From Pseudomonas viridiflava (GTDB taxonomy: Bacteria > Pseudomonadota > Gammaproteobacteria > Pseudomonadales > Pseudomonadaceae), in NCBI RefSeq assembly GCF_900583165.1, contig NZ_UTKY01000016.1, positions 62,001-126,000 of the forward strand: a stretch of DNA of 64,000 nucleotides, read 5' to 3'. Under the pieces are notes generated by a model that was given only the letters and a program-made list of their open reading frames with translations, had not been told where the DNA came from and searched no databases. Made by a program: the position numbers and the translations under genes. Positions 24,031 through 32,736 of the stretch are shown here, piece after piece. Position 1 is the stretch's first letter, and each line of letters begins with the position of its first letter.

Positions 24031-24558
24031 TCAGCCTTTGTAGGCAGCCACCGATTTCATGATCTCGGCGCGGGCGGCTTCTGCATCACCCCAGCCGTCG
24101 ATCTTCACCCATTTGCCTTTTTCGAGGTCTTTGTAGTTCTCGAAGAAGTGCTTGATCTGTTCCAGCAGCAGTGGCGGCAGCTCGGTGTATTCCTTCACGT
24201 CCACGTACAGTTGGGACAGCTTGTCGTGAGGGACCGCGATCACTTTGGCATCGCCGCCGCCGTCGTCGGTCATGTTCAGGATACCGACTGGGCGAGCGCG
24301 GATAACCGAGCCTGGGGTAACCGGGTAAGGGGTTACTACCAGCACGTCGAGGGGGTCACCGTCGTCAGCCAGGGTGTTGGGGATAAAACCGTAGTTGGCC
24401 GGGTAGAACATCGGGGTGGCCATGAAACGGTCAACGAACAGGCAGTCGCTGTCTTTGTCGATTTCGTATTTGATCGGCGCGTGGTTGGCCGGAATCTCGA
24501 TGGCGACGTAGATGTCGTTCGGCAGGTCTTTGCCAGCCGGAATCTTGCTGTAGCTCAT
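24031..24558 (-). CDS. ppa: Inorganic pyrophosphatase
   Basis: 175 residues, family I soluble enzyme. [16 protein letters not shown], the signature [11 protein letters not shown] and [20 protein letters not shown] are conserved; the Asp cluster binds Mg2+. It hydrolyses pyrophosphate to two phosphates and drives biosynthetic reactions. It is single in its transcript, with a strong terminator after it. Length and motifs are standard. Confidence 0.97.
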   Translation of the reverse strand: MSYSKIPAGKDLPNDIYVAIEIPANHAPIKYEIDKDSDCLFVDRFMATPMFYPANYGFIPNTLADDGDPLDVLVVTPYPVTPGSVIRARPVGILNMTDDGGGDAKVIAVPHDKLSQLYVDVKEYTELPPLLLEQIKHFFENYKDLEKGKWVKIDGWGDAEAARAEIMKSVAAYKG

Positions 24559-24667
24559 TGGGCGTTGCCCCCGTTAGTTGGCCAAGAAACTTGGCCGGAT
24601 TGGCCTAAAAGTGGCGGCGATTATAGGCACATTCTGGCGCCGATGCCATGCGCCAGACGTCGTACGG

Positions 24668-25483
24668 TCATTCGCCTTGCGGCTGATAGCGCAGGTCGCT
24701 GGCTTGCAGTTGGAGCAGGCGGGCCAGGGGATCCTGGCGATAAAAACGACTGAGCTGGGCGTACACCTGTGGATAACTATTGACCAGTAAATCCGGGGCG
24801 CTGAAGAAATATTCGCTGGTGACGGCAAAGAATTCCGCCGGGTTTTCGGCCGCGTAGGGGTCGATTTCGGTATCGGCGTCCGGGTGGGCGTCGAGCTGGC
24901 GATTGAGGTCGTCGTAGGCGCTTTGCATCACGTTGGCCCACTCTTGCACGCGCATATCGTTGTGCAGTGGCGGCAGGCCGTTGGCATCGCCGTTGAGCAT
25001 GTCGAGCTTATGGGCCAGTTCGTGGATGACCAGGTTGTAGCCTTCCCAATTGCCACTGGCCAGCACGCCGGGCCAGGCGAGAATTACCGGGCCTTGCTGC
25101 CAGGCTTCGCCGCTGTGCTCGCCGTCCCATTCGTGTTCGATGCCGCTGCTGTCGCGATGGCGCTGGGGGCTGACGAAGTCGTCGGGGTACAGCACGATTT
25201 CGTGGAAGCCCTGGTACCAATCCAGATCGCCCAGGTTCATCAGCGGCAGCTGGGCCTGGGCGGCGAGCAGCAGGCGTTGTTCCTGGTGCAGATCGACGCC
25301 GGGCAGGGCCGTCAGGTGTTTTTCGGCGAGGAACACCACGCAAGCTTCGCGCAGCCACTGGTCTTGCTCGGCGCTGATGCCGTCGAGAAAGGTCAGGTGG
25401 TGGCGCACCCGCTGCCAGGTGTCATCGGCAATCGGGTGCTTGGCCAGCAGGCGCCGGCGACGCCAGGCGCTCAGGGACCACAT
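24668..25483 (-). CDS. mtfA: MtfA-type zinc-dependent peptidase (M90)
   Basis: 271 residues with the zinc motif HELAHKLD (HELAH at 154-158) and downstream ENPAEFFAVTSEYFF, which supplies the third ligand Glu as in MtfA. In E. coli MtfA binds the glucose regulator Mlc and has aminopeptidase activity; pseudomonads have no Mlc/PtsG system of that kind, so another partner is likely. The gene begins 6 bp after the end of the DedA gene, suggesting one transcript. Confidence 0.9.
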   Translation of the reverse strand: MWSLSAWRRRRLLAKHPIADDTWQRVRHHLTFLDGISAEQDQWLREACVVFLAEKHLTALPGVDLHQEQRLLLAAQAQLPLMNLGDLDWYQGFHEIVLYPDDFVSPQRHRDSSGIEHEWDGEHSGEAWQQGPVILAWPGVLASGNWEGYNLVIHELAHKLDMLNGDANGLPPLHNDMRVQEWANVMQSAYDDLNRQLDAHPDADTEIDPYAAENPAEFFAVTSEYFFSAPDLLVNSYPQVYAQLSRFYRQDPLARLLQLQASDLRYQPQGE

Positions 25484-25489
25484 CGCAGG

Positions 25490-26146
25490 TTACTGCGGCT
25501 TGGCTTCGGAGGAGGTGCGACCAAACCGGCTGCGGAACACGCCAATGATCATCGGCACCAGCGACAGCAGGATGATGAACACCACCAGCAGCGACAGGTT
25601 TTTCTTGATAAATGGCACGTTGCCGAAGAAGTAGCCCAAGGTCACCAGGCCACCCACCCAGAGGATGGTGCCCAGTACGCTGAAACCGAAGAAGCGCGGG
25701 TAGGGCATCCTGGCGATGCCGGCGACGAACGGTGCAAAGGTGCGCAGGATCGGTAGGAAGCGCGCCAACGTCACAGTTTTGCCGCCGTGTTTGTCGTAGA
25801 AATCGTGGGTTTTTTGCAGGTAGTCGCGACGGAAGATTTTCGAGTTCGGGTTGTTGAACAAGCGCTCGCCCACCGTTCGCCCGATCACGTAGTTGGTGCT
25901 GTCACCAAGAATCGCCGCCAGCATCAAGAGGCCGCCCAGCAACACGGGGTCCATGCCACCGCCCGCGGCTACGGCGCCGGCGATGAACAGTAACGAATCA
26001 CCCGGCAGGAAGGGCATGACCACCAGGCCGGTTTCACAAAATATGACGAGGAACAGAATGGCGTAGATCCACGGACCGTAATTGGTGACCAGCATGTCGA
26101 GGTAAACATCGAGATGCAGAATAAGGTCGAGCGGGTTGAAATCCAT
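25490..26146 (-). CDS. DedA-family membrane protein
   Basis: 218 residues with several membrane segments and the DedA motifs ETGLVVMPFLPGDSLLF, GDSTNYVIGRTVGE, KHGGKTVTLARFLPILRTFAPFVAG (the conserved FxRxxPxxR-type loop), here given in part as RFLPILRTFAP. DedA proteins help recycle undecaprenyl phosphate or other lipids and support membrane potential. An AGGTG site 8 nt before the ATG at 26146 favours it over the GTG at 26155. Confidence 0.9.
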   Translation of the reverse strand: MDFNPLDLILHLDVYLDMLVTNYGPWIYAILFLVIFCETGLVVMPFLPGDSLLFIAGAVAAGGGMDPVLLGGLLMLAAILGDSTNYVIGRTVGERLFNNPNSKIFRRDYLQKTHDFYDKHGGKTVTLARFLPILRTFAPFVAGIARMPYPRFFGFSVLGTILWVGGLVTLGYFFGNVPFIKKNLSLLVVFIILLSLVPMIIGVFRSRFGRTSSEAKPQ

Positions 26147-26337
26147 GGATGGCACCTGTGTGAATGGCCCGGCTCAGCAGGCCAGTGCGGACGCTAGGGT
26201 AAGTAAGGCTACAAGCGTATGCCGTATTTCTTACAGTCCTGAAAGGTCCGCATTATACGGATTGAGAGGTGAAAAGCCTGTGGGTTTTGTAGCGGGGGAT
26301 GTCGTAGTTATCGGCCCCTGGAGTATCACAGAACCAG

Positions 26338-26429
26338 ATGTGGGAGTGGGCTTGATCCCGATGGCAGAGTATCAGTCACAAATTGTCTGACTGATACACC
26401 GCCATCGGGGGCAAGCCCCCTCCCACATT
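26338..26429. repeat. REPIN with one diverged arm (dedA/GNAT gap)
   Basis: Left arm ATGTGGGAGTGGGCTTGATC has changes that weaken its hairpin; right arm GGGGGCAAGCCCCCTCCCAC is intact. Ends face outward. It lies between the dedA promoter region and the end of the acetyltransferase gene. Confidence 0.8.
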
Positions 26430-26456
26430 GGCACAGTGGTGTTTTGGGAATTGGGG

Positions 26457-26915
26457 TCAGTCCTCGCTGATCGGCAGCGTATAGTTCTTGAATTCCGTAT
26501 CCTCACGAAACCCAATCGACTCATAGGTCTTCTGCGCCACCTCGTTGTCACTGCTGGTAGACACCCGCAGCCGCACCGCATGGGTTTCCTTGGCCATCTT
26601 CTTGGCCGTGCGCATCAGGTTATCCGCGACCAATTGCCGGCGCGCATCCTCGGCTACATAGATGTCATTGAGAATCCACACTCGCTTGAGCGACAACGAC
26701 GAAAAACTCGGATAGAGCTGGCAAAAGCCGAGCAATTTCTTGTCGTCATCGTCGGCCAGGGCCAGGTAGATCACCGACTCCTTACGGCGCAGGCGCTTTT
26801 CCAGGAAGGCTCGGGATGAGTCCGGGAAGGGCAGGGCCCCGTAGAACTCGCGGTATTTGACGAACAGCGGGGTCAACAGGTCCAGGTGTTCCAGGGTCGC
26901 TTGAGTGATCCGCAT
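26457..26915 (-). CDS. GNAT-family N-acetyltransferase
   Basis: 152 residues. The acetyl-CoA fold is seen in LLGFCQLYPSFSSLSLKRVWILNDIYVAEDARRQLVADNL (motif A region; R/Q-x-x-x-A variant) and the C-terminal EVAQKTYESIGF. The substrate is unknown. It follows eutC on the same strand with a 92-bp gap, and a similar gene follows eutC in P. aeruginosa as recalled (PA4026), but a link with ethanolamine use is not shown. The ATG at 26915 starts the conserved MRITQATLEHLDLL. Confidence 0.85.
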   Translation of the reverse strand: MRITQATLEHLDLLTPLFVKYREFYGALPFPDSSRAFLEKRLRRKESVIYLALADDDDKKLLGFCQLYPSFSSLSLKRVWILNDIYVAEDARRQLVADNLMRTAKKMAKETHAVRLRVSTSSDNEVAQKTYESIGFREDTEFKNYTLPISED

Positions 26916-27007
26916 GCCAGGCCTCAACTTCCAAATGGGGTATGACCACGCGAGCGGTCGTAACTTGATGCTGCCTAAACACTCGAAAAAGCGCAATCGT
27001 GCGGGTA

Positions 27008-27841
27008 TCAGTCCTGCGGTGGGCTAAGCAGGAAGTTGCCCTTCATCAGGTCCGGGTCGTCTGACTCGATCGTCTGAACCTGCGCCTCATCCTTGAGGTT
27101 GACCCCTGAGAGCTGCCGCCGACACGCCTCTCGCATCAAGTACAGCAAACGATGGGCCGCCATGCCATAACTCAAGCCTTCCAAGCGCACATTAGAGATG
27201 CAGTTGCGATAGGCATCGGTAAGGCCGACCTTGGGGTTATAGGTGAAATACAGCCCTAAGCTGTCCGGCGAGCTGAGCCCTGGGCGTTCACCGATCAAGA
27301 TCACGGTCATCTTGGCCCCGAGCAACTGGCCCACTTCATCGGCCACCGCCACGCGGCCCTGTTCCACCAGAATCACCGGTGATAACGACCAGCCGTCTGC
27401 ATTGCTCTGCTCCTCCAGGCGCGCCAGAAATGGCAGCGTGTGTTTATGCACCGCCAGTGCCGACAGACCGTCAGCCACCACGACGGCCAAATCCACACCG
27501 CCAGGATTGGCCGCCGCATGATCGCGCAGCAACTGGGCAGACTCATCGCTCAAGCGTCGACCCAGGTCGGGGCGTTGCAGATACAGATGACGGTCCCCCG
27601 CAGCGCTGTGCAGCAACAGGCTGTCACGCCCACGTTCGTCCAACTGGCTGCGCAGGCCTGCGTGGTCGAACGGCAAGTGCACGGCGTCACGCGCCTGGGC
27701 GTGGGCGAACTGAAAATCCAGCTGTGCGTGGGTGGGAATGCTGGTGCCAGTGCGGCCCAGGGCGATGCGCGCCGGGGTCAGGCGGCGCAGTTCCAGCCAA
27801 GGGTTGTCGGGTAGGTCGAGTTGCACAGGCGGCTCCTTCAT
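27008..27841 (-). CDS. eutC: Ethanolamine ammonia-lyase small subunit EutC
   Basis: 277 residues. Typical are [35 protein letters not shown] (written in parts: [30 protein letters not shown]), [33 protein letters not shown] and [14 protein letters not shown]. With EutB it forms the adenosylcobalamin-dependent lyase that splits ethanolamine to acetaldehyde and ammonia; EutC helps bind the cofactor. Its start overlaps the eutB stop (ATGA). No microcompartment genes or EutA reactivase are nearby. Confidence 0.96.
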   Translation of the reverse strand: MKEPPVQLDLPDNPWLELRRLTPARIALGRTGTSIPTHAQLDFQFAHAQARDAVHLPFDHAGLRSQLDERGRDSLLLHSAAGDRHLYLQRPDLGRRLSDESAQLLRDHAAANPGGVDLAVVVADGLSALAVHKHTLPFLARLEEQSNADGWSLSPVILVEQGRVAVADEVGQLLGAKMTVILIGERPGLSSPDSLGLYFTYNPKVGLTDAYRNCISNVRLEGLSYGMAAHRLLYLMREACRRQLSGVNLKDEAQVQTIESDDPDLMKGNFLLSPPQD

Positions 27842-29232
27842 CCCAATTGCGCCAACGCGTGGCGAAAGGCCGGTGGCAGGCTGTCGCCGAAGCGCACCTT
27901 GCCGTCGGCTTGCGTGAATATGCCCATTTTTGCCAGCCACTGTTCAAATTCCGGCGCCGGTTTTAAACCCAATGTTTGCCGGGCGTACAAGGCGTCGTGG
28001 AACGACGTGGTCTGGTAATTGAGCATGATGTCGTCGGAGCCCGGGATACCCATGATGAAGTTGATCCCGGCCACACCCAGCAGGGTCAGCAGGGTGTCCA
28101 TGTCATCCTGGTCAGCTTCGGCGTGGTTGGTGTAGCAGATGTCGCAACCCATCGGCACGCCCAGCAGTTTGCCGCAGAAGTGGTCTTCAAGGCCGGCGCG
28201 GATGATCTGCTTGCCGTTGTACAGGTACTCCGGGCCGATAAAACCTACAACGGTGTTCACCAAAAACGGCTTGAAATGCCGCGCCACGGCGTAGGCGCGG
28301 GTTTCGCAGGTTTGCTGGTCGACGCCAAAGTGCGCGTTGGCCGACAAGGCGCTGCCTTGGCCGGTTTCGAAATACATCAGGTTCTGGCCCAGGGTACCGC
28401 GGTTCAGGCTCAAGCCCGCGTCGTAGCCTTCTTGCAGCACGTTCAGGTTGATGCCGAAACTGGCATTGGCCGCTTCGGTGCCGGCAATCGACTGAAACAC
28501 CAGGTCCAGCGGCACGCCCCGGTTGATGGCTTCGATGGAGGTGGTGACGTGGGTCAGCACGCAGGCTTGGGTCGGGATTTCATAGCGTTGGATGATCGCA
28601 TCAAGCATCTCTAGCATCGCGCAGATGGAGGCGATGCTGTCGGTGGCCGGGTTGATGCCGATCATGGCGTCGCCATTGCCATAGAGCAGGCCGTCAAGAA
28701 TGCTCGCGGCAATGCCGGCGGGTTCGTCCGTGGGATGGTTGGGTTGCAGGCGAGTGGATAAGCGCCCGCGAAGGCCCATGGTGCCGCGAAATTGCGTGAC
28801 CACGCGGATCTTCTGCGCCACCAATACCAGGTCCTGTACGCGCATGATCTTGGACACGGCCGCCGCCATCTCCGGTGTAAGACCTGGCGCCAAAGCCCGT
28901 AGGCTGTGTTCATCGGCAGCGTCGCTGAGCAGCCAGTCACGCAAGCCGCCGACGGTCAGGTGACTGACCACTGCAAACGCCTGTTTATCGTGGGTATCGA
29001 TGATCAACCGGGTGACTTCGTCGCTTTCGTAGGGGATCAACACTTCCTGTAGAAAATGCTGCAAAGGAATGTTGGCCAGCGCCATCTGCGCCGCCACTCG
29101 CTCACCGTCGTTTTGCGCGGCCACGCCGGCGAGGAAGTCCCCGGAGCGTGCGGGACTGGCCTTGGCCATCACGTCCTTGAGGCTGTCGAAGCGGTAGGTT
29201 TGTGTACCTACCGCGTGGGAAAAGCTTGCCAT
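27838..29232 (-). CDS. eutB: Ethanolamine ammonia-lyase large subunit EutB
   Basis: 464 residues, a TIM-barrel B12 enzyme subunit. Characteristic parts are [56 protein letters not shown] and [17 protein letters not shown]. It carries the active site for ethanolamine. The ATG at 29232 begins MASFSHAVG, the normal family N-terminus. A strong hairpin lies in the 52-bp gap between the permease stop and this start. Confidence 0.97.
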   Translation of the reverse strand: MASFSHAVGTQTYRFDSLKDVMAKASPARSGDFLAGVAAQNDGERVAAQMALANIPLQHFLQEVLIPYESDEVTRLIIDTHDKQAFAVVSHLTVGGLRDWLLSDAADEHSLRALAPGLTPEMAAAVSKIMRVQDLVLVAQKIRVVTQFRGTMGLRGRLSTRLQPNHPTDEPAGIAASILDGLLYGNGDAMIGINPATDSIASICAMLEMLDAIIQRYEIPTQACVLTHVTTSIEAINRGVPLDLVFQSIAGTEAANASFGINLNVLQEGYDAGLSLNRGTLGQNLMYFETGQGSALSANAHFGVDQQTCETRAYAVARHFKPFLVNTVVGFIGPEYLYNGKQIIRAGLEDHFCGKLLGVPMGCDICYTNHAEADQDDMDTLLTLLGVAGINFIMGIPGSDDIMLNYQTTSFHDALYARQTLGLKPAPEFEQWLAKMGIFTQADGKVRFGDSLPPAFRHALAQLG

Positions 29233-29247
29233 ACAGTGTCTCCTTGA

Positions 29248-29271
29248 CGACGGGGGCAACGGCCCCCGTCG
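29248..29271 (-). other. Strong hairpin between permease gene and eutB
   Basis: CGACGGGGGC-AACG-GCCCCCGTCG (plus strand), a perfect 10-bp stem. It lies between the eat stop (29285) and the eutB ATG (29232). There is no T run on the minus strand (next bases are TCAAGGAGACAC, which contain the eutB ribosome-binding site), so it is more likely a stability or partial-attenuation element than a full terminator. Confidence 0.6.
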
Positions 29272-29284
29272 AGGTTTACGGCAG

Positions 29285-30718
29285 TTAGTGCAAGGCGGCC
29301 TCTGCGGCCTGGATCGCCGCGAATTCTTCTTCGGGCGTGCCTGCTACCAAGTGATGCCGGCTGTAGAAAGCAAAGTAAGCAATTAATACTCCATAGATGA
29401 TCGCCGCGCCAATCACCACGCGTGGATCGACCAGGAAGCCCGCAACCACGGCCACGCAAGCCAGCACCAAGGCGACGCCGGAGGTGAAGATGCCGCCGGG
29501 TGTGCGGTACGGGCGATCCATTTTGGGGCGACGGATGCGCAAAGTGATGTGTGCCGCCATCATCAACACGTAGGAAATGGTCGCGCCAAACACCGCTACC
29601 AGAATCAACAGATCACCCTGGCCGGTCAGCGACAGGCCAAAACCGATGATGCCGGGAATCACCAAGGCCAATACCGGCGCCTTGCTCTTATTGGTCTGTG
29701 ACAACTTGCGCGGCAGGTAACCGGCGCGGGACAGTGCAAAGATCTGCCGCGAATAGGCGTAAATGATCGAGAAAAAGCTCGCGATCAGCCCCGCCAGGCC
29801 CACCAGGTTGACGAACCCGCCCATCCACGTCGAACCGCCGTAAGACAACGCCAGCGCCTCCACCAACGGGTTGCCGGACTTGATCAACGCGTAAGTACCC
29901 GCGCCGCCCGGCGCAATCACCAGGATCAACAGGGCAAAACTGGTCAGCACCACAATGGCGCCGATCAGGCCGCGGGGCAGGTCGCGTTTCGGGTTCTTGG
30001 TTTCTTCCGCCGCCAGGGGGACGCCCTCGACCGCGAGGAAAAACCAGATCGCATAGGGAATCGCTGCCCACACGCCAACGTAGCCAAACGGCAGGAAGGT
30101 GCTGGCGCCCTTGGCTTCGGTCACTGGAATATCCAGCAAATTGGCGACATTGAAGTGCGGCACCATCGCCACCAGGAACACGCCTAGGGCGATAGCGGCG
30201 ACGGCGGTAATCACAAACATCAGCTTCAACGCTTCACCGACGCCAAAAATATGGATGCCAATGAAGATGATGTAAAACGCCAGGTAGATCATCCAGCCGC
30301 CAATCCCAAACAGCGACTCGCAATAAGCGCCAATAAACACTGCGATGGCAGCCGGGGCGATGGCGTACTCGATCAGAATGGCGGTGCCCGTCAGGAACCC
30401 GCCCCACGGCCCAAAGGCGCTGCGGGCAAAGCCATAGCCACCGCCCGCAGTGGGGATCATCGAAGACAGTTCGGCCAACGAGAAGCACATGCACAGGTAC
30501 ATCGTGGCCATCAGCAGTGTGGCGAGAAACATGCCGCCCCATCCACCCTGGGCCAGGCCGAAGTTCCAGCCGGCGTAGTCGCCGGAAATAACATAGGCAA
30601 CACCAAGGCCCACTAACAGCACCCAGCCGGCGGCGCCTTTTTTTAGTTCGCGTTGTTGGAAGTATTGGGAGTCGACTTTTTCAAAGTCGACGGAAGATCC
30701 AGTCGGTTCGCTAGGCAT
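29285..30718 (-). CDS. eat: Ethanolamine permease (APC superfamily)
   Basis: 477 residues with about 12 membrane helices; the first contains GVAYVISGDYAGWNFGL, the ligand-site loop of the family, and IPTAGGGYGFARSAFGPWGG follows. This matches bacterial ethanolamine permeases (Eat), and the gene is between the aldehyde dehydrogenase and eutBC on one strand. It brings ethanolamine across the inner membrane. A REPIN in the gap upstream separates it from exaC, but readthrough from the sigma-54 promoter is likely. Confidence 0.93.
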   Translation of the reverse strand: MPSEPTGSSVDFEKVDSQYFQQRELKKGAAGWVLLVGLGVAYVISGDYAGWNFGLAQGGWGGMFLATLLMATMYLCMCFSLAELSSMIPTAGGGYGFARSAFGPWGGFLTGTAILIEYAIAPAAIAVFIGAYCESLFGIGGWMIYLAFYIIFIGIHIFGVGEALKLMFVITAVAAIALGVFLVAMVPHFNVANLLDIPVTEAKGASTFLPFGYVGVWAAIPYAIWFFLAVEGVPLAAEETKNPKRDLPRGLIGAIVVLTSFALLILVIAPGGAGTYALIKSGNPLVEALALSYGGSTWMGGFVNLVGLAGLIASFFSIIYAYSRQIFALSRAGYLPRKLSQTNKSKAPVLALVIPGIIGFGLSLTGQGDLLILVAVFGATISYVLMMAAHITLRIRRPKMDRPYRTPGGIFTSGVALVLACVAVVAGFLVDPRVVIGAAIIYGVLIAYFAFYSRHHLVAGTPEEEFAAIQAAEAALH

Positions 30719-30815
30719 GGGAAAGTACCTTTCGTTGTTATTGTTTTTTAACTCGGCCTCTGTGTGCCGAATGCAAATCGCAAGTACTTATCAAAATCTA
30801 AGTGCATGAAGATTC

Positions 30816-30939
30816 AAATGTGGGAGGGGGCTTGCCCCCGATAGCGGTGGTTCAGTGAAATTAATGTGGCTGACACACTGCAATCGGGAGCAGGCCCCCT
30901 CCCACATTTTTAATTGCATCTCAAATGTGGGAGAGAGGG
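30816..30939. repeat. REPIN plus an extra half-REP (exaC/eat gap)
   Basis: The doublet spans 30816-30910 with outward GTGGGAG ends; the right arm has changes (CGGGAGCAGGCCCCC). A third, truncated REP start AAATGTGGGAGAGAGGG follows at 30923-30939. It lies inside the probable ethanolamine operon, between exaC and the permease gene. Confidence 0.8.
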
Positions 30940-30943
30940 TTAG

Positions 30944-32464
30944 TTAGAAAAAGCCCAACGGATTAATGTCGTAACTCACCAGCAAGTTTTTAGTCTGCTG
31001 ATAATGATCCAACATCATCTTGTGTGTCTCACGGCCCACACCCGACTTCTTGTAACCGCCAAACGCGGCATGCGCCGGGTATAGGTGATAGCAGTTGGTC
31101 CAAACGCGGCCCGCCTTGATCGCCCGGCCCATGCGGTAGGCGCGGTTAATGTCACGGGTCCATACGCCGGCACCCAGGCCGAACTCGGTGTCGTTGGCAA
31201 TGGCCAGGGCTTCGGCTTCGTCCTTGAAGGTGGTGATGCTCACTACCGGGCCGAAGATTTCTTCCTGGAAAACGCGCATTTCGTTGGTGCCCTTGAGCAG
31301 GGTCGGTTGGATGTAATAGCCGCCCTCCATGTCACCGCTGAGCTTCTCGACCTTGCCGCCGGTGAGCAGTTGCGCGCCTTCGCCCTTGGCGATTTCCAGG
31401 TAGGACAGGATCTTGTCGAATTGCTGCTCGGACGCCTGGGCGCCGACCATGGTATCGGTGTCCAGCGGGTCGCCACGTTTGATCGACTCGATCTTCTTCA
31501 TCACCACTTTCATGAAGTCGTCGTAGATTGACTCTTCCACCAAGGCGCGGGAAGGGCAGGTGCACACTTCGCCCTGGTTGAAGAACGCCAGCACCAGGCC
31601 TTCGGCCGCTTTCTCGATAAAGGTCGGTTCTGCCTTCATGATGTCGGCAAAGAAGATGTTCGGCGACTTGCCGCCCAGCTCAACGGTGGACGGAATAATG
31701 TTCTCGGCCGCCGCGTGCATGATGTGCGAGCCCACTGGCGTCGAGCCGGTGAAGGCGATCTTGGCGATGCGCTTGCTGGTGGCCAGTGCTTCGCCGGCTT
31801 CTTTACCGAAACCTTGCACCACGTTCAGCACGCCCGGTGGCAGCAGGTCGCCGATGACTTCCATCAACACGGTAATGCCCAGCGGGGTTTGTTCGGCGGG
31901 CTTGAGCACCACGCAGTTGCCGGCGGCCAGGGCCGGTGCGAGTTTCCAGGCAGCCATCAAAATCGGGAAGTTCCACGGGATGATCTGGCCGACAACGCCC
32001 AGGGGCTCGTGGAAGTGATAGGACGCAGTGTGCTCGTTGATCTCGGCGCTCGTGCCTTCTTGGGCACGGATGCAGCCAGCAAAATAACGGAAGTGGTCAG
32101 CGGCCAAGGGGATGTCGGCGTTGAGGGTTTCACGCACGGCCTTGCCGTTGTCCCAGGTTTCGGTGATGGCCAGCAGTTCGAGGTTCTGTTCGATGCGGTC
32201 GGCGATTTTCAGCAGCACCAGCGAGCGGTCCTGGGCGGAGGTCTTGCCCCAGGCGTCGGCGGCGGCGTGAGCGGCGTCCAGCGCCTTATCGATGTCTTTG
32301 GCGGTGGAGCGCGGGAATTCAGCGATGGGTTTGCCGTTGACCGGCGAGGTGGTGGTGAAATAGTTGCCATCGACCGGCGCAACGAATTCGCCACCGATGT
32401 AGTTGCCGTATTTGGCCTTGAACGAAACGATGGCGCCTTCAGTACCGGGGTGTGCGTAACGCAT
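30944..32464 (-). CDS. exaC: NAD+-dependent acetaldehyde/aldehyde dehydrogenase ExaC-like
   Basis: 506 residues. [12 protein letters not shown] contains the general base Glu, and [13 protein letters not shown] contains the nucleophilic Cys. [11 protein letters not shown] and [10 protein letters not shown] are the NAD-binding parts. It oxidises acetaldehyde made by EutBC to acetate, so it is not the CoA-acylating EutE type. It is the first gene after the sigma-54 promoter and is divergent from the activator. ExaC proteins also work in ethanol oxidation, and a second copy elsewhere in the genome is likely. Confidence 0.92.
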   Translation of the reverse strand: MRYAHPGTEGAIVSFKAKYGNYIGGEFVAPVDGNYFTTTSPVNGKPIAEFPRSTAKDIDKALDAAHAAADAWGKTSAQDRSLVLLKIADRIEQNLELLAITETWDNGKAVRETLNADIPLAADHFRYFAGCIRAQEGTSAEINEHTASYHFHEPLGVVGQIIPWNFPILMAAWKLAPALAAGNCVVLKPAEQTPLGITVLMEVIGDLLPPGVLNVVQGFGKEAGEALATSKRIAKIAFTGSTPVGSHIMHAAAENIIPSTVELGGKSPNIFFADIMKAEPTFIEKAAEGLVLAFFNQGEVCTCPSRALVEESIYDDFMKVVMKKIESIKRGDPLDTDTMVGAQASEQQFDKILSYLEIAKGEGAQLLTGGKVEKLSGDMEGGYYIQPTLLKGTNEMRVFQEEIFGPVVSITTFKDEAEALAIANDTEFGLGAGVWTRDINRAYRMGRAIKAGRVWTNCYHLYPAHAAFGGYKKSGVGRETHKMMLDHYQQTKNLLVSYDINPLGFF

Positions 32465-32529
32465 GATGGGTATCTCCTGGCTCTTATGTTTATTGGGAGT
32501 GCAGCGCAGCAAGCGCTTATAAAGCGTAG

Positions 32530-32545
32530 AGCAAAGGTTGGGCCA
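32530..32545 (-). promoter_or_regulatory. Sigma-54 promoter of the ethanolamine operon
   Basis: TGGCCCAACCTTTGCT on the minus strand: GG and GC are exactly 10 bp apart, matching TGGCAC-N5-TTGCW well. It lies 66 bp upstream of the exaC ATG, and the divergent neighbour is a sigma-54 activator. A TGxCACA word occurs twice (32622-32628 and 32632-32638) about 85-95 bp further upstream and may be the activator site; that part is weak. Confidence 0.75.
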
Positions 32546-32736
32546 CTGCTTTGAGGGCTAGGTAAATCAAGGGGTTGGGGTTTGTTGCAAGGCGTTGCTG
32601 TGGCAGGGCTGATACAGCGGGTGTGACAGTTTGTGCCATAAACGAGACAGGCTGTGACCGGTGGGTCTGGCCGGGATTGCATTGGTCGAGTGCCTGAGGG
32701 ATGCTGGGTGTTCTCATGCAGGGAGAATAATAAGAA

